A stretch of 64,000 bases of DNA from Pseudoalteromonas atlantica. GTDB lineage: Bacteria; Pseudomonadota; Gammaproteobacteria; Enterobacterales; Alteromonadaceae. This document shows, piece by piece, positions 1-8,625 of the stretch (positions within the stretch are counted from its first letter, which is position 1; every line of letters begins with the position of its first letter). The notes beneath the pieces were generated by a model. It was not told where the DNA came from. It did not search any database and worked only from the letters and a program-made list of their open reading frames with translations. A program made the position numbers and the translations under genes. The stretch covers positions 1 through 64,000 of the forward strand of contig BJUT01000018.1 in NCBI GenBank assembly GCA_007988745.1, read 5' to 3'.

Positions 1-11
1 ATTGGTATAAT

Positions 12-1001
12 TTATTGTACAGAAATAACAACTTTACCCATAGCTTGGCCACTTGCTAAGCGGTCATGCGCTTTAGCTGCTTCTTCTAAGCTAAAGTCTT
101 GCTCATCAAGTACTGGGCGCATACCACCTGCTTCAACAATTTGCGTAAGTTTGGTCAGTTTGTCGCCGTGCTCTTGACGGTTAAAGTCGTGGATCATTGG
201 AATAAGCATAAAGATTACGTTTAACGATAACCCTTTAAAGTGTACTGGGCTTAAATCTACTTCTAATAAAGAAAGCGTTGTAGATACCTGTGCATTTAGC
301 TTTGCTGCAGCAAATGAGTTAGTCAGGTTACCACCACCTACAGTGTCAAACACCATATCAAAACCAACGTTGCTTGTGTGTTTTTCAACGTACTGCTCTA
401 CGGTTTCGTCTTTAAAGTTTATGCCTGTAGCGCCAAAGCTTTCTATTAGTGCTAGTTGCTCTGCGTTACCGCCAGTTGAGTAAACATCAGCGCCAAAATG
501 CTTAGCTAGTTGTACTGCTAAATGGCCTACACCACCTGCGCCGCCGTGTACTAATACTTTTTGGCCTGCACTTACACTTGCACGTGTTAAGCCTTCAAGT
601 GCTGTAATACCTACAAGTGGAATAGCGGCTGCTTCTTTCATGCTTAGGTTTTTAGGTTTGTGAGCGATTAAGCGCTTATCAGCAAGAATAAACTCAGCAA
701 GTGCACCTGGTAAATCGCCTAGTCCACCAGCACAACCATATACTTCATCACCTACTGCAAAGTCTGTTACACCTTCGCCAACAGCTTCAACGGTGCCTGC
801 AAAGTCCATCCCTAAAATGCCCGGTAGTTTTGGAGCAAAGGGTAAGTCAGCACCCATTTGACGAATCATCATATCAATTGTATTTACGCTTGTTGCGGCA
901 ATACGAACTAACACATTACCTGCTGTTACTTGTGGTTTTGCAACCTCAGCTGCTACAAACTCTTCAGTGCCACCAAAATTATTAATTGTCATTGCTTTCA
1001 T
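12..1001 (-). CDS. MDR-family zinc-independent NAD(P)H quinone oxidoreductase / alcohol dehydrogenase-like protein
   Basis: A 329-residue medium-chain dehydrogenase/reductase. It starts MKAMTINNFGG and has the GroES-like N-terminal half, then a Rossmann domain with the nucleotide-binding stretch VHGGAGGVGHLAVQLAKHFGA. The zinc-binding residues of true alcohol dehydrogenases are not evident, which fits the quinone oxidoreductase (QOR/zeta-crystallin) branch that reduces quinones or enones with NADPH. I place the start at the ATG at 1001 because AGAGG lies 8 bases before it; an in-frame upstream ATG at 1106 would add 35 residues with no family resemblance. The substrate cannot be told from sequence. 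It is monocistronic here. Confidence 0.8.
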   Translation of the reverse strand: MKAMTINNFGGTEEFVAAEVAKPQVTAGNVLVRIAATSVNTIDMMIRQMGADLPFAPKLPGILGMDFAGTVEAVGEGVTDFAVGDEVYGCAGGLGDLPGALAEFILADKRLIAHKPKNLSMKEAAAIPLVGITALEGLTRASVSAGQKVLVHGGAGGVGHLAVQLAKHFGADVYSTGGNAEQLALIESFGATGINFKDETVEQYVEKHTSNVGFDMVFDTVGGGNLTNSFAAAKLNAQVSTTLSLLEVDLSPVHFKGLSLNVIFMLIPMIHDFNRQEHGDKLTKLTQIVEAGGMRPVLDEQDFSLEEAAKAHDRLASGQAMGKVVISVQ

Positions 1002-1302
1002 GGGTATTGCCTCTGTTATCTGTTGATAAGTAATTGTGTAATGAAGCTTCATTGTAGACACACCCTTTACAAATGATAATAAGGCTAAACATACAATCAG
1101 TTTCAAAATAATATTTATAATAGAGTTTAAAAATCACTCCATCACTGTTTAAAAGTAGGCATTAAACAAAATCCTACCCAGTCGCTGCGCTATATCAATT
1201 TAAGCTAGCTATGGTTGATTTATTATTGTCTAAGCCCCAGAGTAATATATGAAAAGGTAGTAATTCACTTAAGTAACTCATTTATCCTACTAAGGAGCGA
1301 AT
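1002..1302. other. Intergenic region between divergent genes
   Basis: About 300 bases between the start of the oxidoreductase (minus) and the YdcH gene (plus). It is AT-rich and must hold both promoters. I see no convincing operator, RNA or further gene. Confidence 0.5.
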
Positions 1303-1542
1303 ATGTTAGGCGAAGACCACTCACTTACCAATGACTTTCCACAGTACCTAAATACCATTGCAGAGCTAAATAAAAGCGACACAGAATTTGCTAAAAAGGC
1401 AGATAAATACGACAAGCTAGATAAAGAGATTCGTGTTTTAGAGCTTAAAGATGCGCCCATTAGCGATGAGCAAATGAATCAACTAAAACATGAGCGTTCA
1501 GAATTAAAAGATTGGTTGTACGAGCGTTTACAACAAGAGTAA
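1303..1542 (+). CDS. YdcH-family (DUF465) small helical protein
   Basis: 79 residues, almost entirely charged and helical. The opening MLGEDHSL, the LDKEIRVLEL core and the ending ERSELKDWLYERL match the DUF465/YdcH family, whose members are short coiled-coil proteins of unknown function. A strong ribosome site, AAGGAG, stands just before the ATG. A hairpin follows 16 bases after the stop codon. It has no obvious link to its neighbours. Confidence 0.85.
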   Translation: MLGEDHSLTNDFPQYLNTIAELNKSDTEFAKKADKYDKLDKEIRVLELKDAPISDEQMNQLKHERSELKDWLYERLQQE

Positions 1543-1551
1543 TGTTGCACA

Positions 1552-1586
1552 CAAAAAAAAGAGTTCACCGTTAGGTGAACTCTTTG
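1552..1586 (-). terminator. Bidirectional hairpin terminator
   Basis: Perfect 12-bp inverted repeat (1558-1569 AAAGAGTTCACC, 1574-1585 GGTGAACTCTTT) with a 4-base loop. Eight As run into the left arm, so the T-run is on the minus strand, stopping the SDR gene at 1688-2515. Only a short T-run follows on the plus strand after the YdcH gene. Confidence 0.8.
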
Positions 1587-1687
1587 ACGATCAACAAAGG
1601 GTAAAACATTTAAAGCACATATCGGCTTTATAAAAAACAACTAGGCTTTATAAGGCATGTGTGAAATCTTTTCGCGTTAATTTGCTA

Positions 1688-2515
1688 CTAGCTATCAGCA
1701 TTTAGCTGAGCAAGCAGGCTATCTAACGTATCAACTAACTGCTGATTTTTAGTAGGGTTGAGCGCATCTGGATGCGGCGGTGCAAAGCGCTCTGCATCGT
1801 TATCGAAATAAAGGCCAGTGGCATCTTTAAATTCGTCACTTAATGCGGCGCGGCAAAAAATATCAGCGCCTAGTTTTAAGTCGCCACCAGCAAGCCCATA
1901 AGCATCTTTTACCATTTTACTACCTAGTAACGACTTAGGGTTTACCGCAACAACTAATGGCCCGTTACCTTTAAGTGCTAAACCTAAATGACGCGACCAC
2001 ATAGTAATAGCCAATTTGCTTTGCGCGTAGGCTGCGCTATCTGATAGTGGCTTGTTGCCCACTAACGAGTCAAAGTTAACGCTGGTTTGTGCAGCCGATG
2101 ACACATTAACCACACGTGATTGCGTGTTCATTACAGGCAGTAACGCTTTAGTAAGTAAATAAGGCGCTAACGTATTAACTGCAAACCGTGCATCTAGCCC
2201 ATCTACAGTAGTGATATTTGCCAATTTATAAACACCGGCGTTATTAATAACTACATCAAGTATTTTATTCGCGTTTTGCAAGTCGGCTAACACTGACTGA
2301 GCTAAGGTGTTTACTTGCGCCATATCGCTTAAATCGGCAATGTAGGTCGCTGTGCTTGCTTGCGGGTAATCAGCATTTAAGCTTGCTTGTACGGTATTTA
2401 ACTTGTCTTGGTTGCGGCCATGTAATAATACAGTATGCCCTTGCGCTAACAACATTTTAGCGGTCTCTAGGCCAATACCGTCGGTGGCACCGGTTAATAA
2501 AATTGTTTTTTTCAT
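1688..2515 (-). CDS. Short-chain dehydrogenase/reductase
   Basis: 275 residues of the classical SDR fold. Visible motifs are the N-terminal cofactor glycine motif TGATDGIG, the NNAG motif, the catalytic serine in VNVSSAAQ and the YxxxK pair in AAYAQSKLA. The GRNQDK stretch after beta-2 suggests NADP(H) preference. The C-terminal substrate region resembles retinol-dehydrogenase/WW-oxidoreductase-like SDRs, but the substrate is unknown. AAGGAACG before the ATG supports this start. It is divergent from galE with no sign of shared function. Confidence 0.8.
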   Translation of the reverse strand: MKKTILLTGATDGIGLETAKMLLAQGHTVLLHGRNQDKLNTVQASLNADYPQASTATYIADLSDMAQVNTLAQSVLADLQNANKILDVVINNAGVYKLANITTVDGLDARFAVNTLAPYLLTKALLPVMNTQSRVVNVSSAAQTSVNFDSLVGNKPLSDSAAYAQSKLAITMWSRHLGLALKGNGPLVVAVNPKSLLGSKMVKDAYGLAGGDLKLGADIFCRAALSDEFKDATGLYFDNDAERFAPPHPDALNPTKNQQLVDTLDSLLAQLNADS

Positions 2516-2760
2516 GTTGAACGTTCCTTTTTATATTAAGACTTTGGCCATTGCATTAACGACAAATTACACACGCATTAGCTCGCTGCTATTTATTAAT
2601 AGTACCACCACTTTTAGCGACTAATAATTAGTGGCTCAGTAGAATCAGTTTATAGAATTAATTGATAAACCTATGCGCCCTTATTAAGTAGGTATAGCCA
2701 TTGTGCCTTTGCTTGGGTGAATTTTAAGCGTTTATTTGAAATAACGGACAATCATAACTA

Positions 2761-2789
2761 TTGTTTTTAAATTACCTTAATAGTAGTAT
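2761..2789 (+). promoter_or_regulatory. Predicted sigma-70 promoter of galE operon
   Basis: TTGTTT (2761-2766), a 17-base gap, then TAGTAT (2784-2789). The -10 overlaps the palindrome at 2786-2804. The rest of the 306-base gap between the SDR gene and galE is AT-rich with nothing else recognised. Confidence 0.5.
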
Positions 2790-2804
2790 TTATCATATAA
2801 ATAC
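2786..2804. promoter_or_regulatory. Palindromic operator, galE copy
   Basis: GTATTTATCATATAAATAC: two perfect 8-bp arms around CAT, overlapping the predicted -10 of the galE operon. Near-identical palindromes lie before the TonB receptor (23990-24008) and galM (25138-25156). The position suggests repression. The regulator is unidentified; the GntR protein at 13801-14502 is a candidate. Confidence 0.65.
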
Positions 2805-2821
2805 ACTTTTCGAGAAAACAC

Positions 2822-3835
2822 ATGAAAGTTTTAGTTACAGGCGGTATGGGTTATATAGGTAGCCACACATGTATTGCCCTTCATGAGGCAGGCATTACCC
2901 CAGTTATTTACGACAACTTATCTAACGCAAGCCCCCGTGTGCTTGATCAACTCGAAAAAATTACCGGCACCCGTTTTGAGTTTATTTTAGGTGACATTCA
3001 AGACGAGCAGCAGTTTAAACTTGCGCTTAAACACACCCAAGCTGAGGCTGTATTTCACTTTGCAGCACTAAAAGCGGTTGGTGAATCAACCGAGCAACCA
3101 CTGCGTTATTACCAAAACAATGTGTCGGGCACATTAAGCATGCTACAAAACATGCAAGATGAAGGCGTTAACCACATTATATTTAGCTCATCGGCCACTG
3201 TGTACGGCGAGCCAGATTACCTACCTATTGATGAAAAACACCCTATACGCGCTACTAACCCATACGGTTGGAGCAAAGTTATGGTTGAACAAGCCATGCA
3301 AGACGTATGTAATGCCAACAGCCAATTTATGGGCATTGCTCTTCGCTACTTTAACCCAGTAGGTGCGCACCCAAGCGGCTTATTAGGCGAAAGCCCAAAT
3401 GGTATCCCAAATAACTTAATGCCCTTTATTGCCCAAACTGCGGTAGGTAAACGCGAAGTGGTTAATATTTTTGGTGACGACTACGACACCAAAGATGGCA
3501 CCGGCGTGCGCGACTATATTCACGTTTTAGATTTAGCTAAGGGCCATGTAGCGGCCTTTATGCAACATAAAACAGATACCGCCTTTCATGCATACAACCT
3601 AGGCACCGGCCAAGGTTATTCGGTGCTTGATATGATCAAAGCATTTAGCGCATCAGCCAATAAAGATATTCCGTATAAAAGTGCACCGCGCCGTGCAGGC
3701 GATATTGCCTGTAATTACGCCGATGCCACAAAAGCGCAAACCACCCTTAACTGGCACGCAGAACTAACACTAAGCGACATGACCAACGACACATGGCGCT
3801 GGCAAACTAATTACCCAAGTGGGTTGGAGAGTTAA
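2822..3835 (+). CDS. galE: UDP-glucose 4-epimerase
   Basis: 337 residues, the usual GalE length. It interconverts UDP-galactose and UDP-glucose in the Leloir pathway. An extended SDR: N-terminal NAD motif GGMGYIGSHTC, catalytic Ser/Thr in FSSSATVYG, the YxxxK pair in NPYGWSKVMVE, and a C-terminal substrate domain containing RRAGDIACNYAD. First gene of a run with galT starting 1 base after its stop codon. A palindromic operator overlaps its promoter. Confidence 0.97.
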   Translation: MKVLVTGGMGYIGSHTCIALHEAGITPVIYDNLSNASPRVLDQLEKITGTRFEFILGDIQDEQQFKLALKHTQAEAVFHFAALKAVGESTEQPLRYYQNNVSGTLSMLQNMQDEGVNHIIFSSSATVYGEPDYLPIDEKHPIRATNPYGWSKVMVEQAMQDVCNANSQFMGIALRYFNPVGAHPSGLLGESPNGIPNNLMPFIAQTAVGKREVVNIFGDDYDTKDGTGVRDYIHVLDLAKGHVAAFMQHKTDTAFHAYNLGTGQGYSVLDMIKAFSASANKDIPYKSAPRRAGDIACNYADATKAQTTLNWHAELTLSDMTNDTWRWQTNYPSGLES

Positions 3836-3836
3836 C

Positions 3837-4901
3837 ATGGCTTTATTAGAAAGTACTCACAGACGTAAAAACCCGCTAACGGGGCGCTGGGTATTAGTAT
3901 CACCGCATCGTAATAACCGCCCGTGGTTAGGTGCTACAGAAGCAGTAAACGAAAGCGTACTACCAAAACACGATGAAAGCTGCCCTCTTTGCCCAGGCAA
4001 CACCCGTGCAAATGGCGACAGCAACCCAGATTACAAATACACCCATGTATTTAGAAATGACTTCGGCGCACTTACCCCTAATGAAAGCGAGCAATCGCAA
4101 AGCTTAGACTCAGACAGCGATTTATTTATTGCTGATGAAGCAAGCGGCGAATGCCGTGTGATTTGTTTTTCACCAGAGCATAACAAAACACTGCCAGAGC
4201 TTGAGCACGATGCCCTACACGAAGTAGTAAAAACCTGGAAAGACAACTACACAGAACTTGCACAACACTATGAATGTGTTCAGGTGTTTGAAAATAAAGG
4301 CGAGATCATGGGTTGCTCGCAACCTCATCCACACGGCCAAGTATGGGCACATGCGCATTTATCAACCGAAATAGAAGCCGAAGATACCCAGCAGCTTGCT
4401 TATTATAAAAAGCATGGCAGCGCGATGCTTGCCGATTATGTGCAAAAAGAGCAAACAGATAAAACCCGCGTCGTATTTGAAAACGAGCACTGGCTTGTGG
4501 TGGTGCCATTTTGGGCAGCATGGCCGTTTGAAACAATGCTTGTAACTAAAGATAACATTCAAAACTTTAGCCAGCTAAACGATGCGCAAACAGACGCCTT
4601 AGCACAAGCGCTTAAAGTATTAACCACTAAATACGACAACGTATTTAATTGTAGCTTCCCGTATTCTATGGGATGGCACAATGCACCGGCTAATCGTGGC
4701 TCAGATGAGCAACATTGGCGCTTACATGCTCATTTTTACCCGCCGCTACTTCGCTCTGCCACCGTTAAAAAACATATGGTTGGCTACGAAATGTTAGGCG
4801 AAAGCCAGCGCGATTTAAGCGCAGAAACAGCTGCCTCTATTTTACAAGCAGCCAGTACCACACACTACAAAAAAACAGCAGGACACACAGATGACGCTTA
4901 A
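3837..4901 (+). CDS. galT: Galactose-1-phosphate uridylyltransferase
   Basis: 354 residues. It transfers UMP from UDP-glucose to galactose-1-phosphate. The zinc-binding ESCPLCPGN near the N-terminus and the active-site PHPHGQVW, containing the nucleophilic histidine, identify the class I (HIT-like) GalT. I start at MALLEST (3837), with GGAGA seven bases before it inside the end of galE, rather than at an in-frame ATG at 3819. The 3' end overlaps galK by 11 bases, which suggests translational coupling. Confidence 0.97.
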   Translation: MALLESTHRRKNPLTGRWVLVSPHRNNRPWLGATEAVNESVLPKHDESCPLCPGNTRANGDSNPDYKYTHVFRNDFGALTPNESEQSQSLDSDSDLFIADEASGECRVICFSPEHNKTLPELEHDALHEVVKTWKDNYTELAQHYECVQVFENKGEIMGCSQPHPHGQVWAHAHLSTEIEAEDTQQLAYYKKHGSAMLADYVQKEQTDKTRVVFENEHWLVVVPFWAAWPFETMLVTKDNIQNFSQLNDAQTDALAQALKVLTTKYDNVFNCSFPYSMGWHNAPANRGSDEQHWRLHAHFYPPLLRSATVKKHMVGYEMLGESQRDLSAETAASILQAASTTHYKKTAGHTDDA

Positions 4902-6039
4902 CGATTTTCAACAACAATTTTTATCACTGTACGGTGCGCCTGCTCAAGGTATTGCTGCAGCACCTGGGCGTGTAAACCTAATTGGCGAATTTACCGATTA
5001 TAACGACGGCTTTGTATTTCCGTGCTCGTTAGAGTTTCGTACTCAAGTTATGTTTAAAGAGCGCGACGACAACATCATTACTGTGCATTCGTTAAATTAC
5101 CCAGGCGAAAAAGACAGCTTTAGTGTTGATGAAGACATCAGCGAAGGGCAATCGCAATGGGGTAACTATATCCGTGCCGTGTCATTTGTACTAAAGCGCG
5201 CGGGCCATACTTTACGCGGCGCCGATTTACTTATTGACAGTAACTTACCGCAAGGCAGTGGTTTATCGTCATCGGCGGCATTAGAAGTGGCCATTGGTGG
5301 TATGTTTAACCATATTGCACAGCTTGGTTTAAGCGAAGAAAAAATTGCCTTACTAGGCCAAGAAGCCGAAAACGACTTTATGCATTGCCAATCGGGCATT
5401 ATGGATCAGCTTATTTCGGCAAAAGGCGAAAACGGCCATGCGCTTTTAATTGACTGTGAAAACCTAGCAACTGAATCAGTAAAAGTACCCGATGATTTAA
5501 ACATTGTTATTGTTAACTCTAACTACCCACGCAAATTGGTAGATAGCGAGTACAACCAACGTCGTGTTGACTGTGAGCAAGCAGCTGCAAAAATGAATGT
5601 AGCCACGCTTCGTAAAGCCACCATGGACACGCTTGAAGCAACTAAAGATGCACTAAGCGAAAACGAATACAAACGTGCACACCATGTAATTAGCGAAAAC
5701 GAGCGTGTAATTGCAGCAACTAAAGCGCTGCAAAATAACGACATTGATACGCTACGCGAGCTCATGGCGGCATCGCACCAATCGCTTAAGCATTACTTTG
5801 AAGTAACCGTGCCAGCGACCGACGGCCTAGTAGAAATTTGTAAAGAAGCGATGGGCGAACGCGGTGCAGTACGTATGACCGGCGGCGGTTTTGGCGGTGC
5901 GATTGTGTGTTTATGCCGTGATGCAGAAGTACCACTTATCAAAGCAGCGGTTGAGCAGCACTACTTTGAGCGTTTTAATTTAAATGCCGACATTTACGTA
6001 TGTTCAGCAGGTTCAGGATTACAAATTACGTCTTTTTAA
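4891..6039 (+). CDS. galK: Galactokinase
   Basis: 382 residues, typical galactokinase length, of the GHMP kinase superfamily. It phosphorylates galactose at C1 with ATP. Motif 1 is APGRVNLIGEFTDYNDG (residues 24-40), the phosphate loop is LPQGSGLSSSAALE, and motif 3 is RMTGGGFGGAIV. The usual GEHTDYN signature reads GEFTDYN here: Phe34, codon TTT at 4990-4992, replaces the histidine that contacts the sugar in characterised galactokinases. The other motifs are intact, so I expect an active enzyme. Confidence 0.95.
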   Translation: MTLNDFQQQFLSLYGAPAQGIAAAPGRVNLIGEFTDYNDGFVFPCSLEFRTQVMFKERDDNIITVHSLNYPGEKDSFSVDEDISEGQSQWGNYIRAVSFVLKRAGHTLRGADLLIDSNLPQGSGLSSSAALEVAIGGMFNHIAQLGLSEEKIALLGQEAENDFMHCQSGIMDQLISAKGENGHALLIDCENLATESVKVPDDLNIVIVNSNYPRKLVDSEYNQRRVDCEQAAAKMNVATLRKATMDTLEATKDALSENEYKRAHHVISENERVIAATKALQNNDIDTLRELMAASHQSLKHYFEVTVPATDGLVEICKEAMGERGAVRMTGGGFGGAIVCLCRDAEVPLIKAAVEQHYFERFNLNADIYVCSAGSGLQITSF

Positions 6040-6058
6040 ACATCATTAAGGAATAAGC

Positions 6059-7060
6059 ATGGCAAAGGTTAATTGGGGTATTATTGGGTGTGGCAATATT
6101 GCTCACACCTTTGCTAAAAGCATTGCGCATTGCGCTAATGCACAGCTTATTGGCGCTGCATCGACCAGCGAGCAACGCGCAAAAGAATTTGCCACACACT
6201 ATTCAGTTAAAGGCTATGAGAGCTACCAGGCCCTTATGCAATGCCCACTCATTGACGCCATATATATTGCTAATACCCACGAGCAACACTTTAAAACTAT
6301 TGCGCAATGCTTAGTGCACGATAAGCATGTACTCAGCGAAAAGCCCATTACTGTTAATGCACAGCAACTCACAACCCTTAGCCAGTTAGCCGAGCAACAA
6401 AACTGCTTTTTAATGGAAGGTGTATGGATGCGCTTTTTACCTGCCATAGTAAAACTGCAGCAGTTATTAAGCGAGGGCGTAATAGGCAAAGTACACAGTG
6501 TGAATGCCAACTTTAGCCTAGCGGGCAACTTTGCTGACTCACACCGTTTAATGAACCCAGCGACAGCAGGTGGCGCATTGCTTGATTTAGGTATTTACCC
6601 TATATCAATTGCCGATGTGGTATTTAATAAAGCCCCTGAACAAATTAAATCATTAGTACACAAAAGCACGACCGGCGTAGATGAGCGCAGTGTAACCCTT
6701 ATAAATTACGGCCAAGGGCAATTTGCGCAGCTTAGTAGCGCGTTACAACAAAATGGCCCTACCGAAGCCTGTATTTTAGGGGAGCACGGGTATATTCGCA
6801 TTGCTGAATTTGTTGGTGCACAGTCGCTAGAGCTTCATTTAAACGCACAACAAGTGCAGCAGTTTGATTTTAGCTTTAATGGCGATGAAAACTTTAAATT
6901 TGAAATTGCTCACGCTAGCGAATGTATTTTACAACAACAAACACAAAGCAATGTATTACCGCTCAGCACAAGCCTGCGGGTAATGCACATAATGGATACG
7001 CTTCGGGCGCAGTGGCAGCTTAAATACAGCGATAGCGTTGAAGCCCATCAGCTAGATTAA
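6059..7060 (+). CDS. Gfo/Idh/MocA-family oxidoreductase
   Basis: 333 residues. The N-terminal Rossmann domain has GIIGCGNIAHTFAKS, followed by the family EKPITVN lysine motif and a C-terminal alpha/beta domain with the GGALLDLGIYP segment. Relatives are NAD(P)-dependent sugar, inositol or trans-dihydrodiol dehydrogenases. It starts 19 bases after galK and ends 31 bases before the hydrolase gene, so it belongs to the galETK run and probably acts on galactose or a galactoside derivative. The actual substrate is unknown. Confidence 0.85.
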   Translation: MAKVNWGIIGCGNIAHTFAKSIAHCANAQLIGAASTSEQRAKEFATHYSVKGYESYQALMQCPLIDAIYIANTHEQHFKTIAQCLVHDKHVLSEKPITVNAQQLTTLSQLAEQQNCFLMEGVWMRFLPAIVKLQQLLSEGVIGKVHSVNANFSLAGNFADSHRLMNPATAGGALLDLGIYPISIADVVFNKAPEQIKSLVHKSTTGVDERSVTLINYGQGQFAQLSSALQQNGPTEACILGEHGYIRIAEFVGAQSLELHLNAQQVQQFDFSFNGDENFKFEIAHASECILQQQTQSNVLPLSTSLRVMHIMDTLRAQWQLKYSDSVEAHQLD

Positions 7061-7091
7061 TAATAAAAAATACACACAACAAGGATACACA

Positions 7092-8420
7092 ATGACAACC
7101 ACACACACGTTAAAGGCGCTTTCAAAAGCCTTGCTGCTAGCAACGGGCTGCTTAACAGCAAGTACTGTTTTTGCAGAACAAAAAACGCCAGAGCAACTCT
7201 ACCCACCTTTAACCAGCGAAGTACTTCCTGAGCTTGCTGCTAAAGGTAGTTACAGCGTTGGCGTACAAACGCTTGATTTGATAAATCCCGCGCAGTTTGA
7301 CCCTGCAACCCAAGGGGAAAAAGATCGCCCTTTAAAAGTAGAAGTGTGGTACCCAGCAGCAGACAGTGCAAACGCACCCTTAACCAGCTACAGCGACATA
7401 ACCCGTACAGGTAAAGCGTTTACCTTACAAGCCGATGCCATGCGCGATGTAGCCATTAATAACAAAGAGCACTACCCTGTTATTGTGCTCTCACACGGTT
7501 ATACCGGCTATCGTACAATTATGTATTACTTGGGCGAACATTTAGCATCGCACGGGTACATTGTGGCAGCCATAGATCATACCGACTCAACCAATGCAGA
7601 TGTTGATTTTAAAAATGCGCCGTTTTCGGGCTTTTTTAGTACCCTTATTAACCGCTCACGCGATCAACAATTTGTACTTAACTACTTTAACGAACAAAAC
7701 AACTTTGCCAGCAAGCAAGTAGATAACAAAAAAGCAGGCGTAATTGGTTACTCTATGGGTGGTTTTGGCGCGGTTAATACAATTGGTGGCTGTTATGGCT
7801 TTAACGAGCAAGCCACTGCAATGTTTACCGGTATAAAAGATTCGGCGCAAATTAAACAAGTGCAGCAATTACTCAATAGCTGCGCGGGTGGGCAATATAA
7901 AAATCCGCAAGTAGATACACGCATAAAAGCTATGGTGGCCTTTGCGCCTTGGGGCGGGCAACATAACTTATTTAATGCCAGTGCTATGCAAAACATTAAA
8001 GTGCCTTCGCTTTATATCGCGGGTAGCTTAGACGATATATCCGGTTATGAAGGCATTAAAAACCTATATAACCAAACGGGCAGCACCGACAAGTACCTGC
8101 TTACTTACAAAAATGCGCGCCATAATATTGCGCCGCACCCTGCTCCTGCTATTGCCAAACGTAGCAGCGAATTAGATATAGGCCATTACTACGAGCCTTC
8201 GTGGTCAATGCGCACCCTAAACGAGACCAACAAACACTTTGTACTTGCTATGATGGACTGCCACGTAAAAGGCATTACCAGCCAATGTGAATACCTAGAC
8301 TTACCACAAAATGGCGACCAAGCTGTGGTTAATGGTAAGCCACTGCCAGCATGGCATGGGTTTGATAATCGTTTTTCTACTGGTATGGATTGGCAACAAG
8401 CTAAACCGCGCACCAAGTAA
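7092..8420 (+). CDS. Exported alpha/beta hydrolase (PAF-acetylhydrolase / dienelactone-hydrolase-like)
   Basis: 442 residues with a clear signal peptide (Lys-Ala-Leu-rich start, cleavage near VFAEQ). The alpha/beta-hydrolase core follows: oxyanion region VIVLSHGYTGYR, nucleophile serine in GVIGYSMGGFG, an acid in the GSLDDISGY region and a late histidine in KNARHNIAPH. The arrangement resembles platelet-activating-factor acetylhydrolase-like and chlorophyllase-like esterases. AAGGAT precedes the ATG. It ends the gal run, so it may deacylate an extracytoplasmic sugar ester, but that is inference from position only. Confidence 0.75.
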   Translation: MTTTHTLKALSKALLLATGCLTASTVFAEQKTPEQLYPPLTSEVLPELAAKGSYSVGVQTLDLINPAQFDPATQGEKDRPLKVEVWYPAADSANAPLTSYSDITRTGKAFTLQADAMRDVAINNKEHYPVIVLSHGYTGYRTIMYYLGEHLASHGYIVAAIDHTDSTNADVDFKNAPFSGFFSTLINRSRDQQFVLNYFNEQNNFASKQVDNKKAGVIGYSMGGFGAVNTIGGCYGFNEQATAMFTGIKDSAQIKQVQQLLNSCAGGQYKNPQVDTRIKAMVAFAPWGGQHNLFNASAMQNIKVPSLYIAGSLDDISGYEGIKNLYNQTGSTDKYLLTYKNARHNIAPHPAPAIAKRSSELDIGHYYEPSWSMRTLNETNKHFVLAMMDCHVKGITSQCEYLDLPQNGDQAVVNGKPLPAWHGFDNRFSTGMDWQQAKPRTK

Positions 8421-8431
8421 CACAAACTTTG

Positions 8432-8455
8432 GCGGCTATTTTTATATTTAGCCGC
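8432..8455 (+). terminator. Weak hairpin after gal operon
   Basis: GCGGCTA (8432-8438) pairs with TAGCCGC (8449-8455) across a T-rich loop. No T-run follows, so it may be a 3'-end stabiliser rather than a standard terminator. Confidence 0.35.
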
Positions 8456-8625
8456 ATACGCACTTAAAATAATGCTGCTATAAAACACCTGTTATTTAAA
8501 AGAGTTAGCAAATAAAAACAGCGTGCTTATTTTTTAAACGGCTATTTTAAGAAAAAATCATTGCCATTAATGTAAGTTAAAGGCAATCTAGTCATATATA
8601 AGATAAGATAAATAACATAAATATC

